Origin: Tetrapyrgos nigripes
Lineage: Eukaryota > Basidiomycota > Agaricomycetes > Agaricales > Campanellaceae
Assembly (NCBI GenBank): GCA_013368315.1
Contig: JAACJM010000058.1
Coordinates: forward strand, 248,001-312,000
Reading direction: 5' to 3'
DNA length: 64,000 nucleotides
Below are positions 48,597 through 59,317 of the stretch, in pieces. Position numbers and translations under genes: made by a program. Numbering within the stretch: position 1 is the stretch's first letter; the number at the start of each line of letters is the position of its first letter. A model generated the notes under the pieces. The model ran no database searches. It saw only the letters and a list, made by a program, of their open reading frames with translations, and had not been told where the DNA came from.

Positions 48597-49787
48597 ATGT
48601 CGACCGTCGACGATCTTTCATATACTCCATCCACCGAGGAGAAGAGCACAGACGCAGCGCAGATCATAGCAACTGGTCGTAGGACTTGGAAGACTCTCAA
48701 GGGCAAAAGAGAAGCTGTATGGCCACCACACTTGTACGTGCTGTTCTTTGTTCGCCGGAGTGGCTTGCTCATGACTCGTCCCATTCTTAGAGAAGCTGCT
48801 CTCATAGAAGGTGAGCGTTTTTCCATCTGACGAACACGGCTATGTGATAATCTCTGGTGTCCTAGCTCTCGAGAAATACAAGCCTGATGATTCTCGATCC
48901 AGCAAAACTCCTGGTCGCTTTAGTATGAGGAACCGGTTCATATCGGACTACATATTCGAGACCACGGGTAAACGTAGAACCCCGAAACAAGTTGGTAGTC
49001 GCCTTCAGCAACTCCGAAATACCTGCAAGAGCGAACGGAGTGAGTCTTTGTTCACCGTCAGACCGATTTGTTTTTGACCTTCCTATTTGGAAGTCCTTCA
49101 ACTCATCTCCCGACGAAACATGGGGGGGGGAGACTCAACCACAATGTCCAACGATGCCAACAATTCATCCAACTCCCCGCCGCCAGACAAAGCACAAGCT
49201 CGACAGGCTAACAAAGCTTCGGCCGGGCTCTGGCTCTTTGGGAATCTCGGACGAAAAGTGGGCTCTACCGCCTCTACGGCGCAGCAGGAGATATATGCCT
49301 CTGGCTCCGGCTCTGACAGTGTAGAGGGAGATAAGCATATGAAAGGAGACGATCCCAATCCTGAGTGAGTAGATCAACTGCCAACATATTCTTTCTGACC
49401 CAGCATTAACTCCTGTACATATAGCTTGGAGAATGGAGCACGCACTCAGCGAGAAAACCCCCCTGTAGTACCATGTAACACTCGCATTCATTCTGGGTCA
49501 GTTCCTTCAGATATATACTGGCATGTACAGTGTACTGACCTCGAGACAAACGTCGCATACTGAATTCTATCAATTGTGACAGTCGTACCCACATCGATAC
49601 CGACCCCCATCCTCCAACAAGTTATATCTCCAAATCTTCCTCCGTAAACCACCATAACGATAATTCGAGCAAAAAGGATTCGTACAACACCTTCCGAACG
49701 GATGTATCCCACTCGCACAACGTTACTTCAACCACTTCTACCACGACGACGATAAACCACAATACTTATAATTTTTTCTTTGGTTGA
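48597..49787 (+). CDS. TEA/ATTS-domain transcription factor (AbaA/Tec1 type)
   Basis: Exons: 48597-48733, 48791-48810, 48866-49039, 49094-49364, then either 49425-49563 (246 residues) or 49425-49496 plus 49583-49787 (292 residues). All junctions are GT-AG. The TEA DNA-binding domain is complete: ATGRRTWKTLKGKREAVWPP, then HLEAALIEALEKYKPD, GRFSMRNRFISDYIFETTGK and RRTPKQVGSRLQQLRNTC. It should bind CATTCC/T-type sites in the nucleus. Fungal relatives control conidiation, filamentation and dimorphism (AbaA, Tec1). Exon 2 is only 20 nt. The rest is Ser/Asn-rich. The longer form ends in an Asn/Thr-rich tail containing SSKKDSYNTFRTDVS, which recurs in the candidate gene at 57454-58247. The start could lie upstream in the same frame, since no in-frame stop separates 48531 from 48597. 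Confidence 0.88.
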
Positions 49788-50227
49788 CAACTTTCTATGA
49801 TTATCATTGCGTTCATCCCTGTATACTTACTATTGTGGAAGCCCCTATTTGCCAACCGCGTCTGCGTTAATGTTTACTTGGACGTTTTCCAGTGCAAGAA
49901 TGAACCACCAAGTGCTGAGTATGAAGTCTAAGTCAGTCGTATCCGCTATAATTTTACAGTCCATCCATTGGCAAGTGGGAATGCTCCGGCAAAAATTCTT
50001 TGAAATTCGCAGCCTATGGCCCGACGTGCACGGATATCGGTGCCGTTGGGAAGAAGCATGTGTCTATAGGGATGATTATTATGCAGCCTCGTGTGTCTCG
50101 CTGCTAAACCGGCCTTGAACGGGGCTGGCGAACAACTGGAAACTCGCCTTATTGGCGAGAACACTCACAGGTCACACAATATAACAGACACACGTCGTTT
50201 AAGATGAGAGGAAGGAAGATCGTACGA
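49788..50227. other. Spacer and possible LTR remainder
   Basis: Bases 50085-50180 (CCTCGTGTGTCTCGCTGCTAA and on to TTGGCGAGAACACTCACAGG) may be the outer part of the truncated LTR at 50228-50341. A fragment of the same sequence recurs at about 56948-56985. Confidence 0.4.
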
Positions 50228-50574
50228 TACACGAGGATGTGGTTAAGGAGAAAGGAAGAAGTAACTCATATCCGATCTGTATCGGACTCTAAATACCACT
50301 GTAACACGGACACGTGATAAGGACGTGGACGCATCCTTACACCCCTCCCCACCTAGAGCAAAATATCCAGCAATTCGGAACCTCGAGCAAAAACAATGGG
50401 AAAATAAATAGCACTATCGTAAACCACACCAGGTTGCCCCAGTGATAAACATAAGAAACAGAAAGGGGGAACCTTCTAACCTCGACATCTCTTCAGCAGT
50501 CTTCTTCCGCCAGTACAGTATTGGAGTGGAGGACCTGCCTGTAGAGAAGGAATGGGAAAATAAAAATAAGTTAG

Positions 50575-50928
50575 TTAATTATTCTCAATCACACCATTGA
50601 ACTCGGGCGCGTCCGGCCCATCCCCTCCTTCAGCGTACCACTGATCGAGGGCGGCGCAGTCTTTGAGTAGTGAGTATGCAATCCAACGATCCTCTTCAGG
50701 ACCTTCACCAGTCCACCGAACGAGGAAGCGCCAGCCCCTCCCCCAGGGTCGGCTATCAAGGATTCGGTCAATTTGATGCTCCTCATGACCATCGACCATG
50801 GTTATGACGGGACGTTTGGAATCAGGAGTGTTTGGAGGGGAGACGCAAGTTGCAGTTTCTTCGGTGCGTGCAGCAGTTTCTTCTTCAGGAATGGCGCGGA
50901 GAGAGTTTTGCGTTAATCTGGGTGGCAT
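50575..50928 (-). CDS. Chromodomain protein of the mini LTR element
   Basis: 117 residues from MPPRLTQNS. Residues about 45-100 form a chromodomain with HQIDRILDSRPWGRGWRFLV, then RWTGEGPEEDRWI, and a Cys-terminal acidic stretch, like the integrase tail of Ty3/Gypsy chromoviruses. The first 40 residues are Thr/Glu-rich and could be the Gag start, so the ORF looks like a Gag N-terminus joined to an integrase C-terminus by deletion of everything between. If expressed it could bind methylated histone H3, but this is inferred from the family. An ATG 54 bp upstream (50982) is also possible. Confidence 0.7.
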   Translation of the reverse strand: MPPRLTQNSLRAIPEEETAARTEETATCVSPPNTPDSKRPVITMVDGHEEHQIDRILDSRPWGRGWRFLVRWTGEGPEEDRWIAYSLLKDCAALDQWYAEGGDGPDAPEFNGVIENN

Positions 50929-50999
50929 TATTAGCACTGGGGAGTGACAATGAGACACCGAGAACAAGGATAACGAGGACAAGGATTAAAAGAGAGGAA

Positions 51000-51140
51000 C
51001 ACGAATAGATGGTGCGTCTTTCAGCACCGTGAGACCACGAAGAAATAACCACGAAATAAACAACGGCGAGTGCGTTTTTCAGCACTAGGATAACCAAGTA
51101 CAACGGCGGGTGCGTCGTTCAGCACTATGATAACCAAGAA
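51000..51140 (-). repeat. Tandem repeat of about 42 bp in the LTR leader
   Basis: Three units carry GGTGCGT or GAGTGCGT, then TTTCAGCAC, then a variable end such as TAGGATAACCAAG. The two right-hand units are about 90 percent alike. The array lies between the TATA element and the chromodomain ORF on the transcribed strand. Confidence 0.75.
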
Positions 51141-51390
51141 CAAGTATGAAGGGCGTGTCTGCGACGCCTTGAGGACACAGAGGGGGTGTGTGTGTGTGAT
51201 GGAAACGGGAAGACAAGGCCAGCGTGGGTAGAGAACCCTTGTAAAGAAGACAGAAGATTCCTTGGGAACGCCTTTATACACGAGGATGTGGTTAAGGAGA
51301 AAGGAAGAAGTAACTCATATCCGATCTGTATCAGACTCTAAATACCACTGTAACACGGACACGTGATAAGGACGTGGACGCGTCCTTACA

Positions 51391-51958
51391 ACAACAAGAA
51401 ATTAGATTTAGAGTAGATGTATACCGTGACATGTTCGTAGAGGACCACACCATCTATTTATCTTCGGGGAATATCATATTGTCAGGGACTGTTGCATTAG
51501 AAAGCATGTTGGATGAAGAATAATGAAGAATAAGACAGACAACGCATGAAAACACGGACAATGTATCATACATAAAGAATAGACGCCATGTATTATCAGC
51601 GCTTGGATGAGCGTTACACCAGCGCTAATCCCAACTTGAACTCCGAGTCGTGTAACCGTCCAAAAGGCTCTTTCACGTTGTGCCCAAGCCATCGCTTAGT
51701 AAGTAGTAGTCGCACCTCATTAAATAAAGACAAGTCGGGAGTCGCTTATAGTTGTTGCGTTGCAGTTGCATTTGCACTGTTAGACGTAGTAGAGGAATTC
51801 ATAACTAGCTCGACAGTGCGCGTGCAGATGGCGGGAGGTGGGGGTCAGAAGGGTATTGATAATTCGATGATAAACGAATACTTGAGAAAAAACATAAGAA
51901 AGCTCAAGAAACCGAGACTCACCCTCCGTCTATCGCCTGGCTCTTGCCCCCTTCTCAA
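51391..51958. other. No recognised gene
   Basis: The plus-strand frame starting at 51588 overlaps the next gene in antisense and is Ser/Pro-rich there, so I regard it as a shadow. CGGGGAATATCATATTGTCA at 51466-51485 recurs at about 57000-57019. Confidence 0.4.
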
Positions 51959-53167
51959 CTACTTCCTTCCCCCATCCCTATCCCCATCCCTCGTTTTCAA
52001 CTCAGCTACCATCCCAAAAACCCCCATAACTGTCCTCCCACCCCTCCGACACATGACAGCGCAGATGTCTTTTCCATTTCTTTGTCTTCCCATTTCTATC
52101 CCCATCTTCGAATCCTTATCCCAGGCTACATCGTCCACTTGCTCTGAGTCTTCGTTGTTGGTGTCAAAAGTGAACCCGCCACCAGTATCGGTGTATACCC
52201 AAGGGGTTCTGATTAGCATGGGGAGTAAAGGGAAAAAGATTAGGATTAGGATGGGAAGGGGTAGGAGAAGGTCGAGGTTGAGGTTGAATGAATATCATAT
52301 ACCGTAACTTGGCCATTGGAGGAGGCTGTTGTGGGTAACGGGAGAGGTCTATCTGTTCTTTTCTCAGCGTCGAACTCGGACTTGTGTTGCTCGAAATCAG
52401 TTGGATATAGACAATTAGAGGAATATGTTGATGGAGGTAAAGCAGAGGAAGGATTCTCCCATACCTCACTCCCCAGTGACAGCTGAACTTGACAAACGGT
52501 TGAGGTATGATTGGATAGGATGCTTATATACGTTCTGTCATCACCCACAAAAAGAGTCAGTATCCAATACCCTCATTTCCTCGACGAAACCAAAAGTTAT
52601 TGAAGAAGAATAGAAGGGAACAGACTCGAAAATGTCACTTACCCTGTTAGTACAACCCAAACCCTGACAGTCGTATCCCAACTCAGCTTCCAGAGACCGC
52701 CTTTTCCCTTCTCCTCCTGCCAGGACAGGTTCCCATCCGTGTAAAGCCCTTAAACACCTCACCGTGCTCTCGTGCCCCTCCTCATTCCCTCTTTCATCAC
52801 CTTCCCCATCATTACTCGTAGAACCGGTATTACCCATATGTCCTGAAAAATGAGGACGTGGGCCCAATCTGAAAGGGTACACGCAAAGCCCACACTCAAC
52901 ATCCCAAAGCCTCAACATTTTATCACATCCTCCAGACAATAAGAGCGCACGGGGTCCCCAAATGAGAGGGAGGTGTCGGTTGGGGAGGAACAGAGGCCTC
53001 GGAAGCATGGATTGTGTCTGAGACCTTGAACAGGAGGTGAGGGGTAGAATCTGGGGATGAGGGGGAAGGTGTGGATGTTGAAGAATACAAATAGCTGGTA
53101 ACCCCAACTTCACCCTCAATTTGAAACTCAACCTCCTTGATGGGTCAGTGGGATGTTCCATTTCCAT
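51959..53167 (-). pseudogene. Cdc4-like WD40 gene fragment, decayed
   Basis: Blades can be recognised in broken frames: LLLSGGCDKMLRLWDVECG, HESTVRCLRALHG, LSWDTTVRVWVVLTG (in another frame than the previous blade), and YISILSNHTSTVCQVQLS followed by TASSNGQVTVYDI. The end VMCRRGGRTVMGVF resembles the C-terminus of Cdc4/Pop1-like F-box WD40 proteins (recalled). Intact members are substrate receptors of SCF ubiquitin ligases. No F-box or first blades were found upstream. A frameshift lies at about 52650-52720, and low-complexity inserts (SNDGEGDERGNEE) interrupt blades. I judge it a pseudogene, although unrecognised introns could explain part of the disruption. Confidence 0.55.
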
Positions 53168-53774
53168 TCTTCTCTACTCCCCCTTCTTTCTTTCCTTCCC
53201 CTTTCCCTCTGAGTCCAGGTCTACATGTCCATCTAGAACCCCCTTAGGCAAATCCTCTAAATCCACAACCGCCTCTTTCCAGACACCATACACCTAATGC
53301 TCCACCTTTCTCGTCATTGAGTAGGTTGAATGGGAATAAGGCTCAGATATCTTGATGAGGTTGTCGGGGGAAGGACGAGAGGATATTACAAGGATGGTGG
53401 AGAGATTGGGTTTGGTGGTAGTCATGTCTGTTGTCGCTGTACTGCCAGTCGTAGTTGTCATCAGTGGGAGGAAGAGAAGGAAAGAAACCAACATGTAATG
53501 CCTGCTTGGCAAAATAGGTCATGGGAAGCAAAAAGCCCCTATTCACCAAAACACAGTTCATTTTTGGGATATTGTTGCATGTGTTTTCTGATGGCTTTGA
53601 AGGTTTCGCTCACCCATCAAAGGACACCTTTAATCAAGCTCTGAGCAGAATCTCCTTTTCTGTCTGTTGGAGAAGGTGAGCACTGAATATCCTTTCAACT
53701 CCTCTTCCTGCTGAGTCTTTCCTGTCTCTTTTCACCTCTTCCCCCATTAATGAATTATCCTCTGACATATATTT
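53168..53774. other. Upstream flank of the WD40 relic
   Basis: On the minus strand at 53185-53280 a short frame reads LPKGVLDGHVDLD and may be one more eroded WD40 blade. Nothing else is recognisable. Confidence 0.35.
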
Positions 53775-54247
53775 GTGTTGTGTGTGACTGCCTGCCTTCT
53801 TTCATGAATTGCTACAGTTCTTTGTCCTCCTTCCTCTTCTACTACATTATTGAACCCATTTTCTGATCATTCGTCTATTGCATTTCCTCAATAAACCTTT
53901 TAAACCTTATATTACTGACTTTGAACCTTATAGAACCTGTCAAACTCTATAATAACTATCAATCCTATCTTTCCCCTACGTTTCTCCACTTTCTCCTATG
54001 TTTCTCCTATTTCTCCTATCTTTTTCCTATCACCTATTCATTGCTCTTCTATATAAACCACTAGATATTCTAGCTAGTCCTTTAGCCTGTTCACTTCGTC
54101 TCCACTCTGTACTATTACTACACAGTGTAGAGCCTAGTCAGCTTACTCATTTCTCTTCCTCTACCTCTATCTCTCAATTTACTACTTTGTATCTGTCCTC
54201 AAACTGTGTGACTTGGGTAGTTATTTGAGTGTATCAACAACCTTGAC
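53775..54247 (+). repeat. Solo-LTR-like repeat, copy 2 (partner at 11071-11577)
   Basis: The sequence aligns along its whole length with copy 1 and ends at the same ATCAACAACCTTGACA. It has TCTATATAAACC at 54049-54060, a possible TATA box for the LTR. No coding sequence is attached. Confidence 0.65.
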
Positions 54248-54540
54248 ACCTTCTGCTGTTCACTGTGACCACAAGGATTGCCACCCAAAGTCCAAGCATC
54301 CTGTAGACTCCTAAGGTTCTTGCAGATGCCAGTGTGTCTCCAACTTGACAAAATATGAAGGAGATGTGGGCCACCACTGTGTGTGGCAATCACAAGGCCC
54401 AAAAGGAAAGGGGGTGAGTGGCACGAAGCACTAAATGAGTGCTGTCAACTGTTCAGTACAATGGTACTGGCTTCTATCATGGAAATTAGAAAGAAAATCT
54501 TGAGAAAATTGTATATCTAAATTGAATAGCTATATACAGG

Positions 54541-54760
54541 AGCCTCATATTATAAGGATAACTCTGTAAAGGGCCTCATAACATTGTTACCTTGAGAAAT
54601 GGCAAGCAGCAGGTGTGAAGGATGATGACATTGCTGAACAAGTGCATTGCAGACCACGCATTTTTGCAGCAAAAGCTGGTACACCTATTGAGCACAGCCA
54701 CATGTGGGAGCATCAGATTATAAGAACAAGACCCTAAAGGGCCTCGTAATGTCCATGCCT
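54541..54760 (+). repeat. Direct repeat pair with AAAGGGCCTCRTAA core
   Basis: ATTATAAGGATAACTCTGTAAAGGGCCTCATAACATTG-like sequence at 54550-54585 and a variant at 54717-54755 share an ATTATAAG start and the core AAAGGGCCTCGTAAT. The core is the one seen at 22118, 22734, 34152 and 34485. Confidence 0.55.
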
Positions 54761-54827
54761 GATAGATAGGGTGCACCCTAAGGAAGAAAAATTTGCTGAC
54801 TTGGAAGGTAGCTAGAGCATAGGGCAC

Positions 54828-56730
54828 CCGATATTACCAATTAGCCAGATATACACAAGTGTTAATTTGATTGTTGATCCAGTTGTCTACAAGGCATTAT
54901 CTGCAGGTCCCCCCAAGTTGCTTAAAGGTTGGCCAGGTATAGGGACTTGGGGCTGGGCAGATAGGTGTCCCAGTGTGCAGGACCATTGGAGATGGTCGCA
55001 GGCGCGTCTAGGCTTTATCCCACCTGTTCCCATGACCTGTAATGCCTTCTTTCTGTTGCTGACACCGTATCCCAAGGTTTCCAACATTTAAGATGGTGCC
55101 CACCAGCACATAGAGGGCTTCCTTGATAGCAATACATATGCATACTTACTGTAGGTAGACTACAAAGGATGTTCCTCTAGTATACATGTATATAACTCTC
55201 TACAGCCAATTGTACCAATGTAGTAACACTGAAAACGATCTATGAGCTACCATGGTACCATACATTACCTTGTTATTGTAGCCAGACTGACCTGTACATG
55301 ATCATCCAAGGTGAAGGTAAGGAACTATTGCTGCTGTCATGCCCATGGTGCATTAACCTACTTAGAAACCTGTAGAAGCAGTTCAAAGGATACCTGGCTA
55401 CCACTCAATGACCAGGATACATATGTTATGACCTTCAACGTTGGGAAAAGCTTGTTCCAGACTCTGTTCGGGAATACCTGATGTCACTTCCCATGCATCC
55501 TATGGTACCCGCCCTTTGTTTGCCTCGACTTGGCCTGCCTCAACAGGCAGATATGTGCCTCGGAAATTGACGGAATATGCTTGGGAGATGTATAGGTATC
55601 TCTGCAATTTTTTTCACAGCGAGATCCTCGGTAATACTAGGTATACAAGTATGTTAATAAAAAAGACTTGAAATTTGGTCATTTCGCAGCACTCGTACTT
55701 GAATAGAGCACTTATCTATGGGTTTAAAAAGCTGAAAAAATGCTCATAAGGGAGATAATATTGTATATAATGATAAATGAAGCTATCCTGCTAGTATACC
55801 GCTTTTTGGGTATGTCACTCTCTTAAAGCACTTTAGTACCAGGAAGTACACAGGAAAGTTGACACAAAATAGTAACTTTCCAGTTTCGAATCCTAAATCA
55901 TTTCAGATACCCATAAAATTACACGTAATGAGGGTTAGACCATATTAGAGTTGTTCAATGTAAGAATTAGGATGCAGAAAGTGATAGGGTTGAGCTCACC
56001 ATCGTCACAAAGGTAAAGTGGCGGGCAAACATTACACAAACAATAAATGTTGGCGCGCTGCCTGCCATTACGCAAGACACATTTAAGGATGTATATATCC
56101 CATTATACAATGCAAGATGTGTCACGGTGCGTACTCTTAAGGGTGGAATGCCCAGTTAAACATACCACTGTATTAAGGAAATAAGTACTGCTTTCCACCA
56201 TCAACTTCTACCAAAGGGTAGCATAAGTTGAAGATATATTCTATGGTTACATTTTTAAAAAATATCTAAAGGTTCTATCCACAATGTCGTATTGCATGAA
56301 CAAAGGTGCAGTGCAACGAGCAATCCCGACGCATGCGCCGTTACCGCCGTATTCCCTATATGGTTAAATAACTTATGTAACATGTTCGGCAACTGTCCTT
56401 TGGCGCACTATCTTTCGCCTGCCATACATACATGAACAACAGGCCATAATATTTGCAAGTTGTTCGCAAAACTAAGGTTTATATCTATAGCGACGTTGGC
56501 GGCAGTATATAGACGTCGTGGGAATACTTGGCAGGCCAGCACAACCACCTGGCGCTCATCCGACTATCCCCGATGGTCCCGCACACTGGGACACCTACCT
56601 GCCCAGCCCCAAGTTCCTATACCCGGCCAACCTTTAAGCAACTTGGGGGGACCTGCGGATAATGCCTTGTAGATGACCGGATCAACGAGCAAATTAACGC
56701 TTGTGTATATTTGGCTAATTGGTAATATCA
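54828..56730. mobile_element. 1.9-kb element with terminal inverted repeats of about 168 bp
   Basis: Bases 54828-54996 and 56562-56730 are inverted copies with about 85 percent identity. Each end begins GATATTACCAATTAGCC, and the arms include CCCCCCAAGTTGCTTAAAGG and TTGGGGCTGGGCAG. The 1565 bp between them has no recognised ORF (the best frame, 55441-55671, is 76 codons and matches nothing I know). It looks like a non-autonomous DNA transposon or two head-to-head copies of one repeat. No target-site duplication was identified. Confidence 0.65.
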
Positions 56731-57453
56731 GGTGGCGTAGGGGTCCCTGTTGGCGCCCAGGAACTATATGGGTAAAGTGATCAGGAAGATCTTGCCGCAG
56801 GCTTATCAATTGGCCTATTGGGACCTCAGATTTTAACCCAGATATGCGGTGGTTTTCTTACCCCAGAATATATTTCATAATTACAGGAACCGTGCAGAAC
56901 TAGGAGGGTATGGAATTTGTGAAAGAGGGTTTGAAGAGCAATATCCAACCTCGTGTGTCTCGCTACTAAATCGGCCATGACGAACAATAAGAGAATACTC
57001 GGGGAATATCATATTGTCACGGACTCCGTATAGAAAACAGAAAACGCGTGTAATTCTTGCACCAAGAATGAGATGAACTGTGTCGGTTGGATGATATATG
57101 AATCAATAAACGCAGGATGGGCAGTGCCAGTGATCGGCAAGTCGAAGCTTGGAGGAAGTAGTCAAGGACATGCATTGCTAGGTAGAGTAAAAGGCTGGCC
57201 AGAGACGTAAGAAAGAAAGAGTAGTAAAGTAACAAGCAAGCTTCAAGCTGGTAGCAATTCTCATCGGGGTCTTTTACCGATTGATGTCCAACTAGGAACT
57301 TGGGCCGCGGAATAAATGCGAGTACAGGCGCTACCCTGCTTCCTACGCCACGAGGCCACAAATCACTTCCTTATAAGAGGGTATGTATCTTCTTCCGCTT
57401 GACTCCACCCCTCCCGTGTATTCGGATTCCTCCCAACCACCGAGTCTTCCCTC
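56731..57453. other. Repeat fragments and spacer
   Basis: Bases 56948-57020 join two pieces found elsewhere: CCTCGTGTGTCTCGCTACTAA (also at 50087) and CGGGGAATATCATATTGTCA (also at 51466). This suggests an excision or recombination footprint of the mini LTR family. The rest has no recognised gene. Confidence 0.45.
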
Positions 57454-58247
57454 ATGCCTAGTGAGCATGTGTACTGCACGTCCAGTCCCAGCTATTATTA
57501 TACAGCCCAACATCCTGATAATGTCCAGGATTCACTTCGTCAATGCCATCAGTGCCATCAATGTCATTGCCACCATCCCCTCAATGGTCGAATTTTTCGT
57601 CCCATCTCAATCCCGACCCCCGACCCAAGTCGACGTCGTTGGGTCTGGTCATCATTTGTTCCTCTGACTCTGAGGCGACTCAAGTTACCAGTGCGACTCT
57701 TTTCAACTAGGGGAAAGGCTCGATCAAGGAAAATTCCTTCCGACTCAGCTACCCCGATGTTTGGCCGCGTTGACATCAATGAACAACATAGGCATAGGTA
57801 AGCCGCAAATCAATCGCTGATAAATTCTTGTCTTTCGTCTCGAGCTCACCGAACCATCTTATAGCGTTGGAAATCAAGCATGTTCATGTAATCGCTCCAG
57901 GGAATACCATCATCTTGCTGGGTGTAGAAACCCTGGTCTTTGGGACTGGTGAGTTTTCTAGCGGGTTTCAGCCAATGCCCCATGTGTGACTCATTCAAAA
58001 CTTATACTCTGGCAGCCATACTAGCAACATTGTCAATGACAATTCCAGCAAAAAGGATTCGTACAACACATACCGAACGGATGTGTCCAATTCTCACAAC
58101 CACAACATTAACTCAGCCACCACGACGTCTTCCATAGGCACGACAACGATCAACAACATCTACAACTTTTTCTCTAGCCCAGAACCAGAAATCAAACCGA
58201 AGGACAAGGATGGTACCATTAGTGCAGGAAGGAAAGGTTTATTATGA
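57454..58247 (+). CDS. Candidate gene with an Asn/Thr/Ser-rich tail shared with the TEA locus
   Basis: A three-exon model (57454-57797, 57865-57948, 58016-58247) with GT-AG introns of 67 bp each keeps frame and gives 219 residues. I do not recognise a family. The first exon has CHQCHQCHCHH and many Arg and Pro. The last exon contains NSSKKDSYNTYRTDVSNSHN, then Thr and Asn runs and YNFF, very close to the alternative last exon of the TEA gene (49583-49787). Because only the last exon is conserved, the first two could be wrong. A function cannot be given. Confidence 0.35.
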
Positions 58248-58295
58248 TTTCACTTACCATTAGTCGAAGACTTTCATTGTACAATCGGACACAAG

Positions 58296-58405
58296 AATTC
58301 TGCGTCTACGTGCGTCTTTCGTGCGTCTTTTTCGTGCGTCTTGCGTCTGCGTGCGTCTAGGTGATTTTAATTTTTGTGCGTCTTGAGTCTAGGTTCGTGC
58401 GTCTT
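58296..58405. repeat. GTGCGTCTT short tandem repeat
   Basis: Ten or so imperfect copies of TGCGTCTT/TGCGTCTACG occur, interrupted by GATTTTAATTTT near the middle. Confidence 0.75.
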
Positions 58406-59019
58406 ATAGCAGTTCTCAATCTGGGCATTATGAATGTAGTAACAAAGCCTGTTATGCCATCTCAGCCACAGTATATATAGTTGACACTTTAGTACTAGAA
58501 AAATGTTCAATAAAAATGCTCGGTTCAGGCCTTGACATCTGCTCAATAGTTATGAATCCATTAGAGATATTTACTGTACATATAAACCTTTATCCAGTCC
58601 AGATTCGTACATTGTTGTTACTTACAGGAAGGCTAGAATGCGTGAGAAAAGGTTATGGCAATTTCCGTCTTTATTGTTTGACGATGATTCATCAGACCAG
58701 GGCACGAATGTGCTCCACAAGGGCGCCGATCAGTCGGCCACCATGCTCGCAAAGACCAAAGTATCAAGCGGGCGCCGCCAGGTACCGCCAAGTCCGGTTT
58801 AGGGTGCAGCCGCCATCAGCCACCATCAATTCACACGAAGTTGATGGGCAAAGGGGGCCGTATTTAACAAGTTGTTCAGCCCACTTGCATCCTTTTCGCG
58901 TTTCCCTTTCTTCTGATGCGCAAGTGGTTTGTAAGTTTGAGTCAAGATTGTTGTGTAGTCTTAGTACAATCATTTCCGTATACAGACGCAGATCCATAGA
59001 AGCATTGCCCATTGGGTAG
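58406..59019. other. Upstream part of the transposon gene, not resolved
   Basis: Earlier exons of the 59020-64000 gene are likely here, since the first exon I can phase (59020) begins at an acceptor. No promoter or start codon could be fixed. Confidence 0.35.
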
Positions 59020-59081
59020 ATCCCGATGTTTCTGGGTCACACCCAGAAGAATTGCATGATCAGACCACTCGGAAACGAAAA

Positions 59082-59317
59082 CGCAAGCCAGTTATCGTTG
59101 ATACCAGTGGTACGTGTATACAGTGTTAGGAACTTTTCTTTTCCTAGGACTTACGCAACATCATTAGACTCGGAGTTGATCCATTTAATCAAGAAGCGGC
59201 GCAAGCCAGTTATCGTTGATACCAGTGGTACGTGTATACAGTGTTAGGAACTTTTCTTTTCCTAGGACTTACGCAACATCATTAGACTCGGAGTTGATCC
59301 ATTTAATCAAGAAGCGG
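59082..59317 (+). repeat. Exact 118-bp tandem duplication spanning an exon-intron unit
   Basis: Bases 59082-59199 and 59200-59317 are identical as far as I can see. The junctions share CGCAAG. The unit contains the end of one exon, a whole 58-bp intron and the start of the next exon, so the duplication created one extra 60-nt exon (59168-59227) in phase 1. Confidence 0.92.

Larger units (their letters stand above)
50228..51390 (-). mobile_element. Mini LTR retroelement carrying only a chromodomain ORF
   Basis: The 114-bp stretches 50228-50341 and 51277-51390 are direct repeats with two differences. Read on the minus strand each begins TGTAAGGA, a normal LTR start. Directly before the downstream copy is GGTGGGGAGGGG (plus strand 50342-50353 in complement), which fits a polypurine tract. 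After the upstream copy come a TATA element (GTATAAAGG), a leader with 42-bp repeats, and a single 117-residue ORF. There is no protease, reverse transcriptase or integrase core. The far LTR diverges after 114 bp, so it is probably truncated. Confidence 0.65.

Noticed and set aside
51588..52307. Plus-strand 239-codon frame
   Set aside because: Its second half is the antisense of the Cdc4-like WD40 relic and is low in complexity; the first half has no recognised feature.
58296..58405. CRISPR-like array
   Set aside because: Units are 8-10 bp without unique spacers of even size, so this is a short tandem repeat.
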